DNA of 56,085 bases from Planctomycetia bacterium (lineage in GTDB: Bacteria > Planctomycetota > Planctomycetia > Gemmatales > HRBIN36), in assembly GCA_016795155.1 (NCBI GenBank), contig JAEUIE010000021.1, positions 1-56,085 on the forward strand, read 5' to 3'. The notes under the pieces were generated by a model. That model had not been told where the DNA came from, searched no databases, and saw nothing but the letters and a program-made list of their open reading frames with translations. Below, in pieces: positions 43,378 to 50,987 of this stretch; within the stretch, counting starts at the first letter, position 1, and every line of letters begins with the position of its first letter. The position numbers and the translations under genes were made by a program.

Positions 43378-44265
43378 ATGCCTATTCGTACATCAATGCT
43401 ATCTCCTGAGTTCATGGGAAAGCTGGAACAACTGGAATTGATCGCCCGTCGGCTACTTCTCGGACGGTTCAAGGGCGACCGCTTGAGCAAACGCAAAGGC
43501 ACGAGCGTAGAGTTTGCCGATCACCGGCATTATGTCGTCGGAGATGATTTCCGCTTCCTCGACTGGAACCTCTATGCCCGGCTCAACAAGCTGTTCATCC
43601 GGCTCTATCAGGAAGAGGAAGACCTCCAGATCAACATTCTGGTAGATGTCAGCAAGTCGATGGAGTTTGGTGAGCCAACTAAGCTGCAGTATGCCAAGCA
43701 GATCGCAGCAGCGTTGGCATATATCGGCCTGGTAAACATGGATCGTGTCAACTTGGGCGGATTGAGTGACACTTACCTGCCTGGCCCACATACGTTGCGG
43801 GGCAGAAAAACGATGCCTCGCGTGCTTGAATTTCTCGATGATCTTGAACCAGCATCACAAGGCAACCTGACAGCAGCTATCAAATCGTTCTGTGTACGTG
43901 CAGGCAGCCGAGGCATTGTGGTGTTATTGACAGACTTTCTCGACAAGACTGGTTTTGAGGAGCCGCTCAAAATGCTGGTTGCTCGCAAAATGGAGTGTTA
44001 TGTCGTGCAGATTCTATCGCCGGAAGAAATAGACCCTGGCTTGCAAGGCGACCTGAAACTGGTGGACGTAGAAGATGACGACTTGGCTGAAATATCGGTG
44101 ACGCCTGCCTTGATTCAGCGGTACAAGAAGAATCTTGCGGCCTATCAATCAGCCATCAGCACCTATTGCCGACAGCGAGGCATTCAGTTCATGACCAGCA
44201 GTACGCAGGAGCCATTTGATAAGTTGGTGCTAACCCAGCTCAGGCAACGTGGCTTGGTGCGTTGA
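43378..44265 (+). CDS. DUF58-domain protein (VWA-like)
   Basis: The 295-residue protein has the DUF58 core GTSVEFADHRHYVVGDDFRFLDW (in part) and IRLYQEEEDL, followed by a VWA-like fold with INILVDVSKSMEFG, where the MIDAS motif is DVSKS. No signal peptide or membrane helix is seen. DUF58 proteins usually pair with MoxR-type AAA+ ATPases, forming chaperone-like systems. No moxR lies next to it here, so its partner must be elsewhere. Confidence 0.87.
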   Translation: MPIRTSMLSPEFMGKLEQLELIARRLLLGRFKGDRLSKRKGTSVEFADHRHYVVGDDFRFLDWNLYARLNKLFIRLYQEEEDLQINILVDVSKSMEFGEPTKLQYAKQIAAALAYIGLVNMDRVNLGGLSDTYLPGPHTLRGRKTMPRVLEFLDDLEPASQGNLTAAIKSFCVRAGSRGIVVLLTDFLDKTGFEEPLKMLVARKMECYVVQILSPEEIDPGLQGDLKLVDVEDDDLAEISVTPALIQRYKKNLAAYQSAISTYCRQRGIQFMTSSTQEPFDKLVLTQLRQRGLVR

Positions 44266-44266
44266 A

Positions 44267-44405
44267 GAATCTGTGCCACACTCCGGCATGTACTCATGAC
44301 GGGGTGTGGTTGCGGGAACATGAGCCCATCTCATCTAATCAGAGTGACGCTACGAGTGAATGCAGCACACCTCGACGTGAGTACCTGTCGAATTGTGGCA
44401 CGAAT
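44267..44405. repeat. Family III palindromic element, second copy
   Basis: The left end GAATCTGTGCCACACTCC leads to a hairpin around GTACTC (44290-44295). The right half has a hairpin around GAGTAC (44379-44384), then TTGTGGCACGAATGC. It directly follows the DUF58 stop codon, so the DUF58 gene is flanked on both sides by family III elements. Confidence 0.8.
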
Positions 44406-44453
44406 GCCGAATGTCACATGTTCAAGGTTACCGTTGGTTTATTGTAGTGGCGA

Positions 44454-46385
44454 TTAAGCCGTCCGCTCTTTCATCCATGCTTTCGGCTTCAGTTTGCGGC
44501 TTTTCTCTACCAGTTCAATAACTTTCTTGGTGATCCCTGCCTCATCCAGACCGAGGTCATGCAGTAGTTCGTGTCGTTCGCCATGCTCCACAAAGCGATC
44601 AGGCAGACCCAGACGAGTGATGTGTGAAGTATCCAGCCCGGCCTGGTTGGCTGCTTCCAGAACGGCGCTGCCAAAACCGCCTTCGAGAGTGCCTTCCTCG
44701 ATGGTGATGACAAAAGGCAACTCGCGAACTGCACGCAGAATGGTTTCCTGATCCAAAGGCTTCAGGAACCGGGCATTGATGATGCCAATGTCCAGTCCCT
44801 TTTCTTTTCGCACCCGTTCAGCGACACGCACACACTCAGGCATCAGGGTACCGTAGGCAATGATGGCCCCATCCAGACCCCAGTCGATGACTTCAGCCTG
44901 GCCAAGTTGCACCGGTGCTGGGGCACGTTCAACCGTTTCCAGGTTGGCCTTCGGGTAGCGCATGGCCACGGGGCCGTTATGAGCGACCATGAAGTCCATC
45001 ATGGGGGCGACGTCGTGTTCATCGCCTGGGGCCAGGATCACAAAATTGGGGAAGATACGCATGTACGAATTGTCGTACGTGCCGTGATGTGTCGGCCCAT
45101 CAGGTCCGGTCAGTCCACCACGATCGAGGCAGAAGATGACATGCAGATTCTGTAAGGCCACTTCCTGGAAAATCTGATCGTAGGATCGTTGCAGGAACGT
45201 TGAGTAGATAGTGACAATCGGCTTCATGCCTGCCTTAGCCATACCAGCGGCAAAAGCTACTCCGTGCGATTCACAGATGCCTACATCGAAAAATCGCTTG
45301 GGGAAATCTGCACGCACCTTTTCCAGCTTGTTGCCCTGGCACATGGCTGCAGTGATGACCGCAACTTTTTGGTCACTTTCCATCACGCGATGAATGCTGC
45401 TGGAAACCGCATCGGTGTAAGCCTTGGTGCCTCCCGATTTCAGGCTGAGAATCTGCCGTTCCGGCCCCACTTTTTCAATAACAGGCGGTGTGTGATATTT
45501 GACAGGATCTTCGCTGGCTTCGGGTACGCCATGTCCTTTATTGGTGAGAACGTGTAGAAGCACCGGCCCATCGAGTTGCTTCATGTCGCGAAGCACTTTG
45601 CGTAGTTGAGTCAAATCGTGGCCATCAATGGGGCCGAAGTAGCGGAAGCCCAGTTCTTCAAAGAGCATTCCGCCGGTGAGGGTCGCTTTCAGCCCCTCGC
45701 GCATCTGGTGCAGAGCCTGGTTAGCCATGTTGCCAACAATGGGCACCTTGGACAGGATGTCAGAAATCAGTGCCTTGGAATCGCGGTAGAAGGAACTGAC
45801 ACGGGCACGATCGAGGGCACGTGCCACCGAACCGGTGCGTGGGCAGATGGACATCTTGTTATCATTGAGGATAACCAGGAACTTCTTGCCAAGTTCACCA
45901 GCGTTGTTGAGTGCTTCGTAGGCAATGCCGGAGGGCAGGGAACCATCGCCGATAACGACTACGGAATGTCGTTCGCTTTGGCCCATGAGATCATCTCCAG
46001 CTTTAAGTCCGATGCCACTGGAAATGCTGCAGGCGGCATGACCGGTCATGAACAGATCGTAGGGGCTTTCTGCAGGGTTGGGGTAACCCATCAAGCCGCC
46101 CTTGGTGCGAATGGTGTGGAACTGCTTGTACCTTCCGGTGATGAGTTTGTGCGGATAAATCTGATGGCCTGTGTCCCAGACCAGTCGATCAAACCGGAAA
46201 TCATAACTGAGGTGCAAAGCCAGGCACAATTCAACGACGCCGAGGTTGCTGGCAAAGTGTGCCGGGCGTGTGGTCAGCACGCGCACCAGTTCATCACGTA
46301 TTTCCTGCGTGAGTTGCTCCAGTTCCGGCTCGCTCAATCGATGCAGATCAGCAGGAGATTCAATCCGTGAGAGCAAAACGCTCAT
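44454..46385 (-). CDS. dxs: 1-deoxy-D-xylulose-5-phosphate synthase
   Basis: The protein has 643 residues from the ATG at 46385 (GAGG 5 bp upstream). It is a thiamine-diphosphate enzyme that condenses pyruvate and glyceraldehyde-3-phosphate in the first step of the MEP isoprenoid pathway, and also feeds thiamine and pyridoxal synthesis. The ThDP motif GDGSLPSGIAYEALNNAG..LNDNKMSI is present, as are the transketolase-like region (GICESHGVAFAAGMA; DRGGLTGPDGPTHHG) and the C-terminal domain with EEGTLEGGFGSAV. It has typical family length and no isoprenoid partner gene beside it. Confidence 0.97.
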   Translation of the reverse strand: MSVLLSRIESPADLHRLSEPELEQLTQEIRDELVRVLTTRPAHFASNLGVVELCLALHLSYDFRFDRLVWDTGHQIYPHKLITGRYKQFHTIRTKGGLMGYPNPAESPYDLFMTGHAACSISSGIGLKAGDDLMGQSERHSVVVIGDGSLPSGIAYEALNNAGELGKKFLVILNDNKMSICPRTGSVARALDRARVSSFYRDSKALISDILSKVPIVGNMANQALHQMREGLKATLTGGMLFEELGFRYFGPIDGHDLTQLRKVLRDMKQLDGPVLLHVLTNKGHGVPEASEDPVKYHTPPVIEKVGPERQILSLKSGGTKAYTDAVSSSIHRVMESDQKVAVITAAMCQGNKLEKVRADFPKRFFDVGICESHGVAFAAGMAKAGMKPIVTIYSTFLQRSYDQIFQEVALQNLHVIFCLDRGGLTGPDGPTHHGTYDNSYMRIFPNFVILAPGDEHDVAPMMDFMVAHNGPVAMRYPKANLETVERAPAPVQLGQAEVIDWGLDGAIIAYGTLMPECVRVAERVRKEKGLDIGIINARFLKPLDQETILRAVRELPFVITIEEGTLEGGFGSAVLEAANQAGLDTSHITRLGLPDRFVEHGERHELLHDLGLDEAGITKKVIELVEKSRKLKPKAWMKERTA

Positions 46386-46565
46386 GAAAACCTCATCGAA
46401 CACAAAAAGCATACATGCAGGGAACAGGCATGACAGACATCATTCTATTGCCAGACCTTTACTTTGCGTTGTAAAGTTACCGTATCCGCCAGAAATTGCA
46501 AGAGAAACTGGGTAACATCTTCCTAACGCTCACTGACTACCTGACTTAAAGCAATCTATTCTGCC

Positions 46566-46593
46566 TTGTACGTCACCCGGCATGAACTAGAAT
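46566..46593 (+). promoter_or_regulatory. Candidate sigma-70-like promoter for cysteine dioxygenase
   Basis: TTGTAC (46566-46571) and TAGAAT (46588-46593) are separated by 16 bp and lie 40 bp before the cysteine dioxygenase start. This is a consensus match only. Confidence 0.35.
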
Positions 46594-46633
46594 TAGGGCT
46601 GATGGACTGTGCAAATCCCTGAAGGATTGAGTC

Positions 46634-47173
46634 ATGATTCCTCCCGTATTAGCCCCGCTGTTTAAGTATCTTGATGCATGCGATGAGCCTGTTGACCTCG
46701 CCAGATTGGAAGCATTGCTCAAATCTGCTCATATTACTAGGGAAGATCTGAAAGAATATGTTCAGTTCAATGAAACAACGTATCGCCGCAATCGCATTCG
46801 ACTGAGCGACTGGTACGAATGCCTGGTCCTGTGCTGGAAGCCTGGACAGAAGTCCTACATTCACGATCATCGTGGTTCCAGTTGCAGCTTCAAGGTAATT
46901 CAGGGAACTGCAAAGGAAATTATCTGTGCCCGCACAGGACGAGTAACTGATTTGCCACTCGTCAGGCCCATTGATACCCGCACCCTGCCTGAGGGTTGTG
47001 TCTGCGGATCGCTGGCAGCTCACATCCATGAAGTGGTCAATCCCAGCGATGCGACAGATCTGATTACGCTTCACATCTATTCGCCACCGCTGAACATGCA
47101 GATTTATGACTACGATGAAGAGGCTCAGGAGACATTCTGCCCTGAAGGTCGTGCGCTGGAATACAGCATATGA
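46634..47173 (+). CDS. Cysteine dioxygenase type I
   Basis: The 179-residue cupin enzyme oxidises cysteine to cysteine sulfinate with non-haem iron. Iron ligands are His77, His79 (IHDHRGS) and His132 (AHIHEV). Substrate residues Tyr50 and Arg52 (TYRRN) are present. Cys84 (SSCSFK) and Tyr149 (LHIYSPP) occupy the positions of the Cys-Tyr crosslink of animal enzymes (Cys93 and Tyr157 in rat); many bacterial homologues have Gly at the Cys position. AAGGAT lies 8 bp before the ATG. Its stop overlaps the exporter gene as ATGA, so sulfur from cysteine breakdown may be exported by the next protein. Confidence 0.92.
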   Translation: MIPPVLAPLFKYLDACDEPVDLARLEALLKSAHITREDLKEYVQFNETTYRRNRIRLSDWYECLVLCWKPGQKSYIHDHRGSSCSFKVIQGTAKEIICARTGRVTDLPLVRPIDTRTLPEGCVCGSLAAHIHEVVNPSDATDLITLHIYSPPLNMQIYDYDEEAQETFCPEGRALEYSI

Positions 47174-48186
47174 TCAAAGCCTGGGTGAGTTATCTGCCCG
47201 GCTGGGCCATCATGGTGGTGCTGTCCCTGATTGCCATGGGTATCTCGAAACTGGTAGTCATAGGCGGCAAGGAACCACTCGAAGCATCAGCTCTTGTCGT
47301 AGTGCTCGGCATTATCCTTCGAAATACCTGGAAGATTCCTTCTCAGTGTTCTGCAGGCATCAAGGCTGCTGAAAAGCTACTGGTGTTAGGCATCATCCTG
47401 ATGGGGTTTGGTCTCAATTATCAAAAGGTATTCAGCGAAAGTCGCGATATCCTCACGCTGATCGTTGTCACGATGACCGTCGGTTATGTGTTGATCTATC
47501 TGCTCAGCCAATGGGCTAAACTGTCGCAGAAACTCGGAATACTACTCTCGGTTGGCACCTGTATCTGTGGTGGCACTGCCATCGCACTTATTGCTCCCAT
47601 CATCAAAGCGAAAGAAGAAGAAACGAGTTACAGCGTTGCAGTGATTGCCTTATGGGGTGTAGTCGCAGTTTTGCTGTATCCCCTGGTAGCACAGTCGCTC
47701 GGCATCAATGCCCATGACTTTGGTCTCTTTGCGGGTACTGCCATTCATTCAACGCCTCAGGTGGTGGGTGCCGGGTTTATTCATTCGGAAGAGGCAGGCA
47801 ACCTGGCGACCGCAGTCAAGCTGGTTCGTAATTGTTTCATTGCACCGCTGGCACTCCTCATTGCCTTGTGGTTTACCCGACAGCAGGTGAAGTCGGAGAA
47901 AACCAACATCAACTTTGCCCGCATCTTCCCCTGGTTTCTGTTTGCCTATTTTCTGACCAGTTGGATTGGCACACAGGGGTATGTCACCGATGCACAGTTC
48001 AAACAATATCTGGAACCAGCAGGGAAGTTCCTCATTCTGCTGGGCATGGCTGGCGTTGGCTTGAATACCGATCTGGGTTCGCTGCGACGTGTCGGAATTA
48101 CCCCACTCATCATCGGATTAATCGGAGCGCTGGTGGTGGCGAGTGTCAGTGCAGCGATGATCTACTGGTTTCATCAACACGCTTGA
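47170..48186 (+). CDS. YeiH-family putative sulfate/sulfite exporter
   Basis: This 338-residue integral membrane protein has about ten helices. Family signatures are LGIILRNTWKIPSQCSAGIKAAEKLL (in part), LILMGFGL-like ILMGFGLNYQKV, VGTCICGGTAIALIAPIIKAKEEETSYSVA (in part) and GTAIHSTPQVVGAGF. The family (UPF0324) is annotated as putative sulfate exporter. It is translationally coupled to cysteine dioxygenase. Since cysteine sulfinate breakdown releases sulfite, export of sulfite or sulfate is the natural reading of the pair. Confidence 0.9.
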   Translation: MIKAWVSYLPGWAIMVVLSLIAMGISKLVVIGGKEPLEASALVVVLGIILRNTWKIPSQCSAGIKAAEKLLVLGIILMGFGLNYQKVFSESRDILTLIVVTMTVGYVLIYLLSQWAKLSQKLGILLSVGTCICGGTAIALIAPIIKAKEEETSYSVAVIALWGVVAVLLYPLVAQSLGINAHDFGLFAGTAIHSTPQVVGAGFIHSEEAGNLATAVKLVRNCFIAPLALLIALWFTRQQVKSEKTNINFARIFPWFLFAYFLTSWIGTQGYVTDAQFKQYLEPAGKFLILLGMAGVGLNTDLGSLRRVGITPLIIGLIGALVVASVSAAMIYWFHQHA

Positions 48187-48235
48187 ATTCATATCATTCG
48201 TAGAGCAGTTCTTTCGCTTGGAAAATCATGCGGGT

Positions 48236-48274
48236 CGGGTGCCACGGTTTGAGTGTACTCACGCTCACCGTGCC
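48236..48274 (+). repeat. Solo family I hairpin upstream of the GT87-like gene
   Basis: CGGGTGCCACGG leads into an imperfect 12-bp stem around GTACTC (48255-48260), ending in CCGTGCC. It differs from the solo copy at 38125-38163 by few bases. It sits 56 bp before the start codon at 48331. Confidence 0.8.
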
Positions 48275-48330
48275 AATTTAACGCATTGTTATTCTTGCGG
48301 CTAACTGAGTTGTCATGCTTGGACAGTTCC

Positions 48331-49899
48331 ATGACCTGGTCCCAATTCCTTTACGAAGCAGCATGTTGGCCGTTTGAACGATTTCAACGGCATTTCCTGT
48401 CGTGGGTTCTCTGTGTAGTGCTTAGTCTCTGGCTGGTGCACACCACGCTACAGGATGGCGTGGAAGGTCATGCAACCTGTGACTTTGCCGGGCAGTGGAT
48501 GCATGGCCGGGGCTTCTTTCGTGAAGAAGCTGATCAACTCTACCAGGTGGAAGCGGGCAAACGCTGGCTCAGCGAAGGGTACAAAGACAAATACCTCGAA
48601 GATCAGATCAACGATGTGCTCAAAAAAGGTGGGCACAACGATCTCTACGAGAAAGGTATTGCTGGTGCCTTGTACCCGCCAACAGCCAGCGTGGCATTTT
48701 CTTATTTTGCTCAATTCACACCTGCTACTGCTCATGCTGTCGCGTTCTTTTTCTACCTCGGCATGTGTTACGGCTCAGGCTGGCTGATCAGCAGAATTAC
48801 CCAGGGTCGGCTGCAATGGGGCGAAGCCACGCTCTGCATCCTGTTCTTTCCGAATAACTTCATGGGCCTGATGCTGGGCCAGAACCAGGTACTGTCGCTG
48901 ACCATTCTCTGTGCAGGCTGGTACTGTCACCACCGTCGCTGGCCTTTTGTTGCAGGACTCATTTGGGGGCTGTTTGCATATAAGCCGGTGTTCGCGGTGG
49001 CATTGCTCCTGGTGCCGATTGCCTTGCGAAGCCCACGCTGGTTTCTGGGTATGGCACTCAGTGGCATGCTCTGTGTTGCGGGGACATTACCCTATACCAA
49101 GGGTCTCGACCCATGGTTTCGCTGGCTGGAGGTGGGAAAGCAGGCCGAGCGATTGTATCAGATTGACCGCAACTGGGTATGGATGAGTCGCGACCTGGTC
49201 GGGCTGCCTCGCCGCAAGATGTGGGATGCAGAATCGTTCACCAATGTCTGGCGTTACAACATTGGAGTCTGGCAGCCCGGCTGGTCGTGGTATTACACTG
49301 ATAGCAAAGGAGAAACCACATTTAGTCCTGGTGTCTGGCTCTTCTGGGGCGATGATTATGATTGGCAAAAACATCAGCGGGTTTACTGGTACGAAAATGA
49401 ACAGGGCCAGGAAACGGGATACTGGTATCTGACTGTCATCGGCTATGTCCTGCTGGGTTCCGTTGCAGGCTTAACCGTTCTGATTAGCGTGTTTTCCTTC
49501 CCTCGACATCGTGATAGTTTCAGCCGAGCCACTGTGGATGGCGTACCAGCTATCTTTGTACTGACCGGCAGCCTGCTCTGTGTCTTCCACTTCATGCACT
49601 ACGATCTGCTCTCGTTTGCCTTGCCACTGCTTCTGGGATTGGGACAACTCGGCCAATGGCCTTTGCGACGGCGAATTCTTTACATTCTGTTTTATCTCAT
49701 CTGGCTAGGCAGAACCTGTGCGTTTTATTTTGGAAACGGCATTTTTGCAGTGCCTTGGGAAACTTACCTGTTGCTCATTCTGTGGGGTTGGATGGGCTTT
49801 GTTACATGGAAAGAACGCAACATAAATCAACCAGAAAACAAACCTGTTTCAGAAGTTTTGCTGAACCAGAATCAGGATGCACATGAAGTGCTGAATTGA
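48331..49899 (+). CDS. GT87/DUF2029-like polytopic glycosyltransferase
   Basis: The protein has 522 residues from the ATG at 48331; an upstream in-frame start at 48253 lies in the repeat hairpin. Around ten membrane helices are predicted. The block GLMLGQNQVLSLTILCAG and GLIWGLFAYKPVFAVALLLVP (in part) matches DUF2029/GT87, polyprenyl-phosphate-mannose-dependent transferases such as PimE that act on the outer face of the inner membrane. A soluble loop of about 120 residues rich in Trp and Tyr lies between helices (residues about 265-385). The acceptor is unknown. Confidence 0.8.
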   Translation: MTWSQFLYEAACWPFERFQRHFLSWVLCVVLSLWLVHTTLQDGVEGHATCDFAGQWMHGRGFFREEADQLYQVEAGKRWLSEGYKDKYLEDQINDVLKKGGHNDLYEKGIAGALYPPTASVAFSYFAQFTPATAHAVAFFFYLGMCYGSGWLISRITQGRLQWGEATLCILFFPNNFMGLMLGQNQVLSLTILCAGWYCHHRRWPFVAGLIWGLFAYKPVFAVALLLVPIALRSPRWFLGMALSGMLCVAGTLPYTKGLDPWFRWLEVGKQAERLYQIDRNWVWMSRDLVGLPRRKMWDAESFTNVWRYNIGVWQPGWSWYYTDSKGETTFSPGVWLFWGDDYDWQKHQRVYWYENEQGQETGYWYLTVIGYVLLGSVAGLTVLISVFSFPRHRDSFSRATVDGVPAIFVLTGSLLCVFHFMHYDLLSFALPLLLGLGQLGQWPLRRRILYILFYLIWLGRTCAFYFGNGIFAVPWETYLLLILWGWMGFVTWKERNINQPENKPVSEVLLNQNQDAHEVLN

Positions 49900-49902
49900 G
49901 TC

Positions 49903-49930
49903 TTGCAACATTCGGTCTGTTTTCTATCGT
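49903..49930 (+). promoter_or_regulatory. Candidate promoter for fae
   Basis: TTGCAA (49903-49908) and TATCGT (49925-49930) are 16 bp apart and end 39 bp before the fae start codon. This is a consensus match only. Confidence 0.3.
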
Positions 49931-49969
49931 ATCGACGTAGACTTAAATACCCTTCCAGGAGAGTTCAGT

Positions 49970-50467
49970 ATGTCCATGTACATCGGCGAAGCCTTGTGCG
50001 GTGAAGGCAATGAAATAGCACACATTGATCTGCTCCTGGGTTCCAAGGATGGTCCCGTAGGCGTGGCATTCGCCAACGCCTTGGCCAACCAGTCTGCAGG
50101 CCACAACAATCTGCTGGCCGTTCTGACTCCTAACCTCGTTTGCAAGCCCGCCACCGTGATGATCACCAAGGTCACCATCAAGGGCATGACCCAGGCTGCA
50201 CAGATGTTTGGCCCTGCTCAAAAAGCAGTTGCCATGGCTATTACCGATTGTGTTGCGGAAGGCGTGCTCCCCAAGGGTACCGCTGATGAACTGGTCTGCG
50301 TCTGTGGCGTGTTCATTCACCCGCAAGCAAAAGATAACAAGAAGATTTACCAGTACAACTACGATGCCACCAAGCTGGCGCTCAAACGTGCAGTGAACGT
50401 GGAACCGAAGATCGAGGAAATCCTTGCCAAGAAGGATAGCGTCAAGCACCCCATCTTCGAATCATAA
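49970..50467 (+). CDS. fae: Formaldehyde-activating enzyme
   Basis: This 165-residue protein is the expected length for Fae, which condenses formaldehyde with tetrahydromethanopterin in the H4MPT-linked C1 oxidation pathway. Key features are GEALCGEGNEIAHIDLLLG with the catalytic His at residue 18, GPVGVAFANALA, LTPNLVCKPATVM, the GPAQKAVAMAITD helix, and the closing KHPIFE. AGGAG lies 9 bp before the ATG. Other H4MPT genes are absent from the window. It precedes rpmA-obg but is separated from them by a terminator. Confidence 0.95.
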   Translation: MSMYIGEALCGEGNEIAHIDLLLGSKDGPVGVAFANALANQSAGHNNLLAVLTPNLVCKPATVMITKVTIKGMTQAAQMFGPAQKAVAMAITDCVAEGVLPKGTADELVCVCGVFIHPQAKDNKKIYQYNYDATKLALKRAVNVEPKIEEILAKKDSVKHPIFES

Positions 50468-50515
50468 TCGTAACTGGTTGAAGTGCTTGGAGTTACGAAT
50501 AATTACATATCCGAT

Positions 50516-50546
50516 TTTCACTCCTGCAGCAATTGCAGGAGTGAAA
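50516..50546 (+). terminator. Terminator after fae
   Basis: A perfect 13-bp stem TTTCACTCCTGCA / TGCAGGAGTGAAA with a 5-base loop lies 48 bp past fae and 103 bp before rpmA. The A/T-rich stem base gives a short T-tract on each strand. Confidence 0.6.
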
Positions 50547-50649
50547 TTCGTGCTGTTTGATGGACTTCCTGCTGGTTGTCCGTATCATTTCTTTCCGGCA
50601 AATTATTGCGAATTATGAGCTGAATGCTCGTCAGATATGAGGCTTAGTT

Positions 50650-50916
50650 ATGGCACATAAAAAGGGTCAGGGATCAACACGCAACGGTCGCGATTCCAAT
50701 CCCCAATACCGTGGTATTAAGGTGTATGGCGGTGCTCGTGTGAGCAACGGCGGCATCATCGTTCGCCAGCGAGGCACACAGTTTCACCCAGGCCGTAATG
50801 TAGGCTGTGGCAGTGATTACACGCTCTTCGCACTGGCTGAAGGTACGGTTTACTTCGATCAGAATGGCCGTCGCGTAAACGTCAAGACCGACGAAGTTGC
50901 AGTTGCTGGCAAGTAA
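50650..50916 (+). CDS. rpmA: Ribosomal protein bL27
   Basis: The 88-residue protein is a standard bL27: [16 protein letters not shown] start, [33 protein letters not shown]. It supports the peptidyl-transferase centre of the large ribosomal subunit. The N-terminus starts directly with the conserved form, so no leader cleavage is required. GAGG lies 7 bp before the ATG. The usual rplU partner is not upstream, where fae is found instead. Confidence 0.98.
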   Translation: MAHKKGQGSTRNGRDSNPQYRGIKVYGGARVSNGGIIVRQRGTQFHPGRNVGCGSDYTLFALAEGTVYFDQNGRRVNVKTDEVAVAGK

Positions 50917-50950
50917 GCTGGCTTCATTGCATTTGGAAGAGTAGAGTCAT

Positions 50951-50975
50951 GGGTGGCACAGGCCACCCTTTTTTT
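50951..50975 (+). terminator. Strong intrinsic terminator between rpmA and obg
   Basis: A 7-bp stem GGGTGGC / GCCACCC with loop ACAG is followed by seven Ts (50969-50975). It would end or attenuate rpmA transcription 12 bp before the obg start. Confidence 0.75.
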
Positions 50976-50987
50976 ATCGGTGCAATC

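Noticed and set aside
45606-46370. 254-codon plus-strand frame opposite dxs
   Set aside because: Fully antisense to a canonical dxs and without motifs.
50949-50987. Upstream ATG for obg
   Set aside because: The extra 13 codons include the stem and T-tract of a terminator, and Obg proteins normally start as at 50988.
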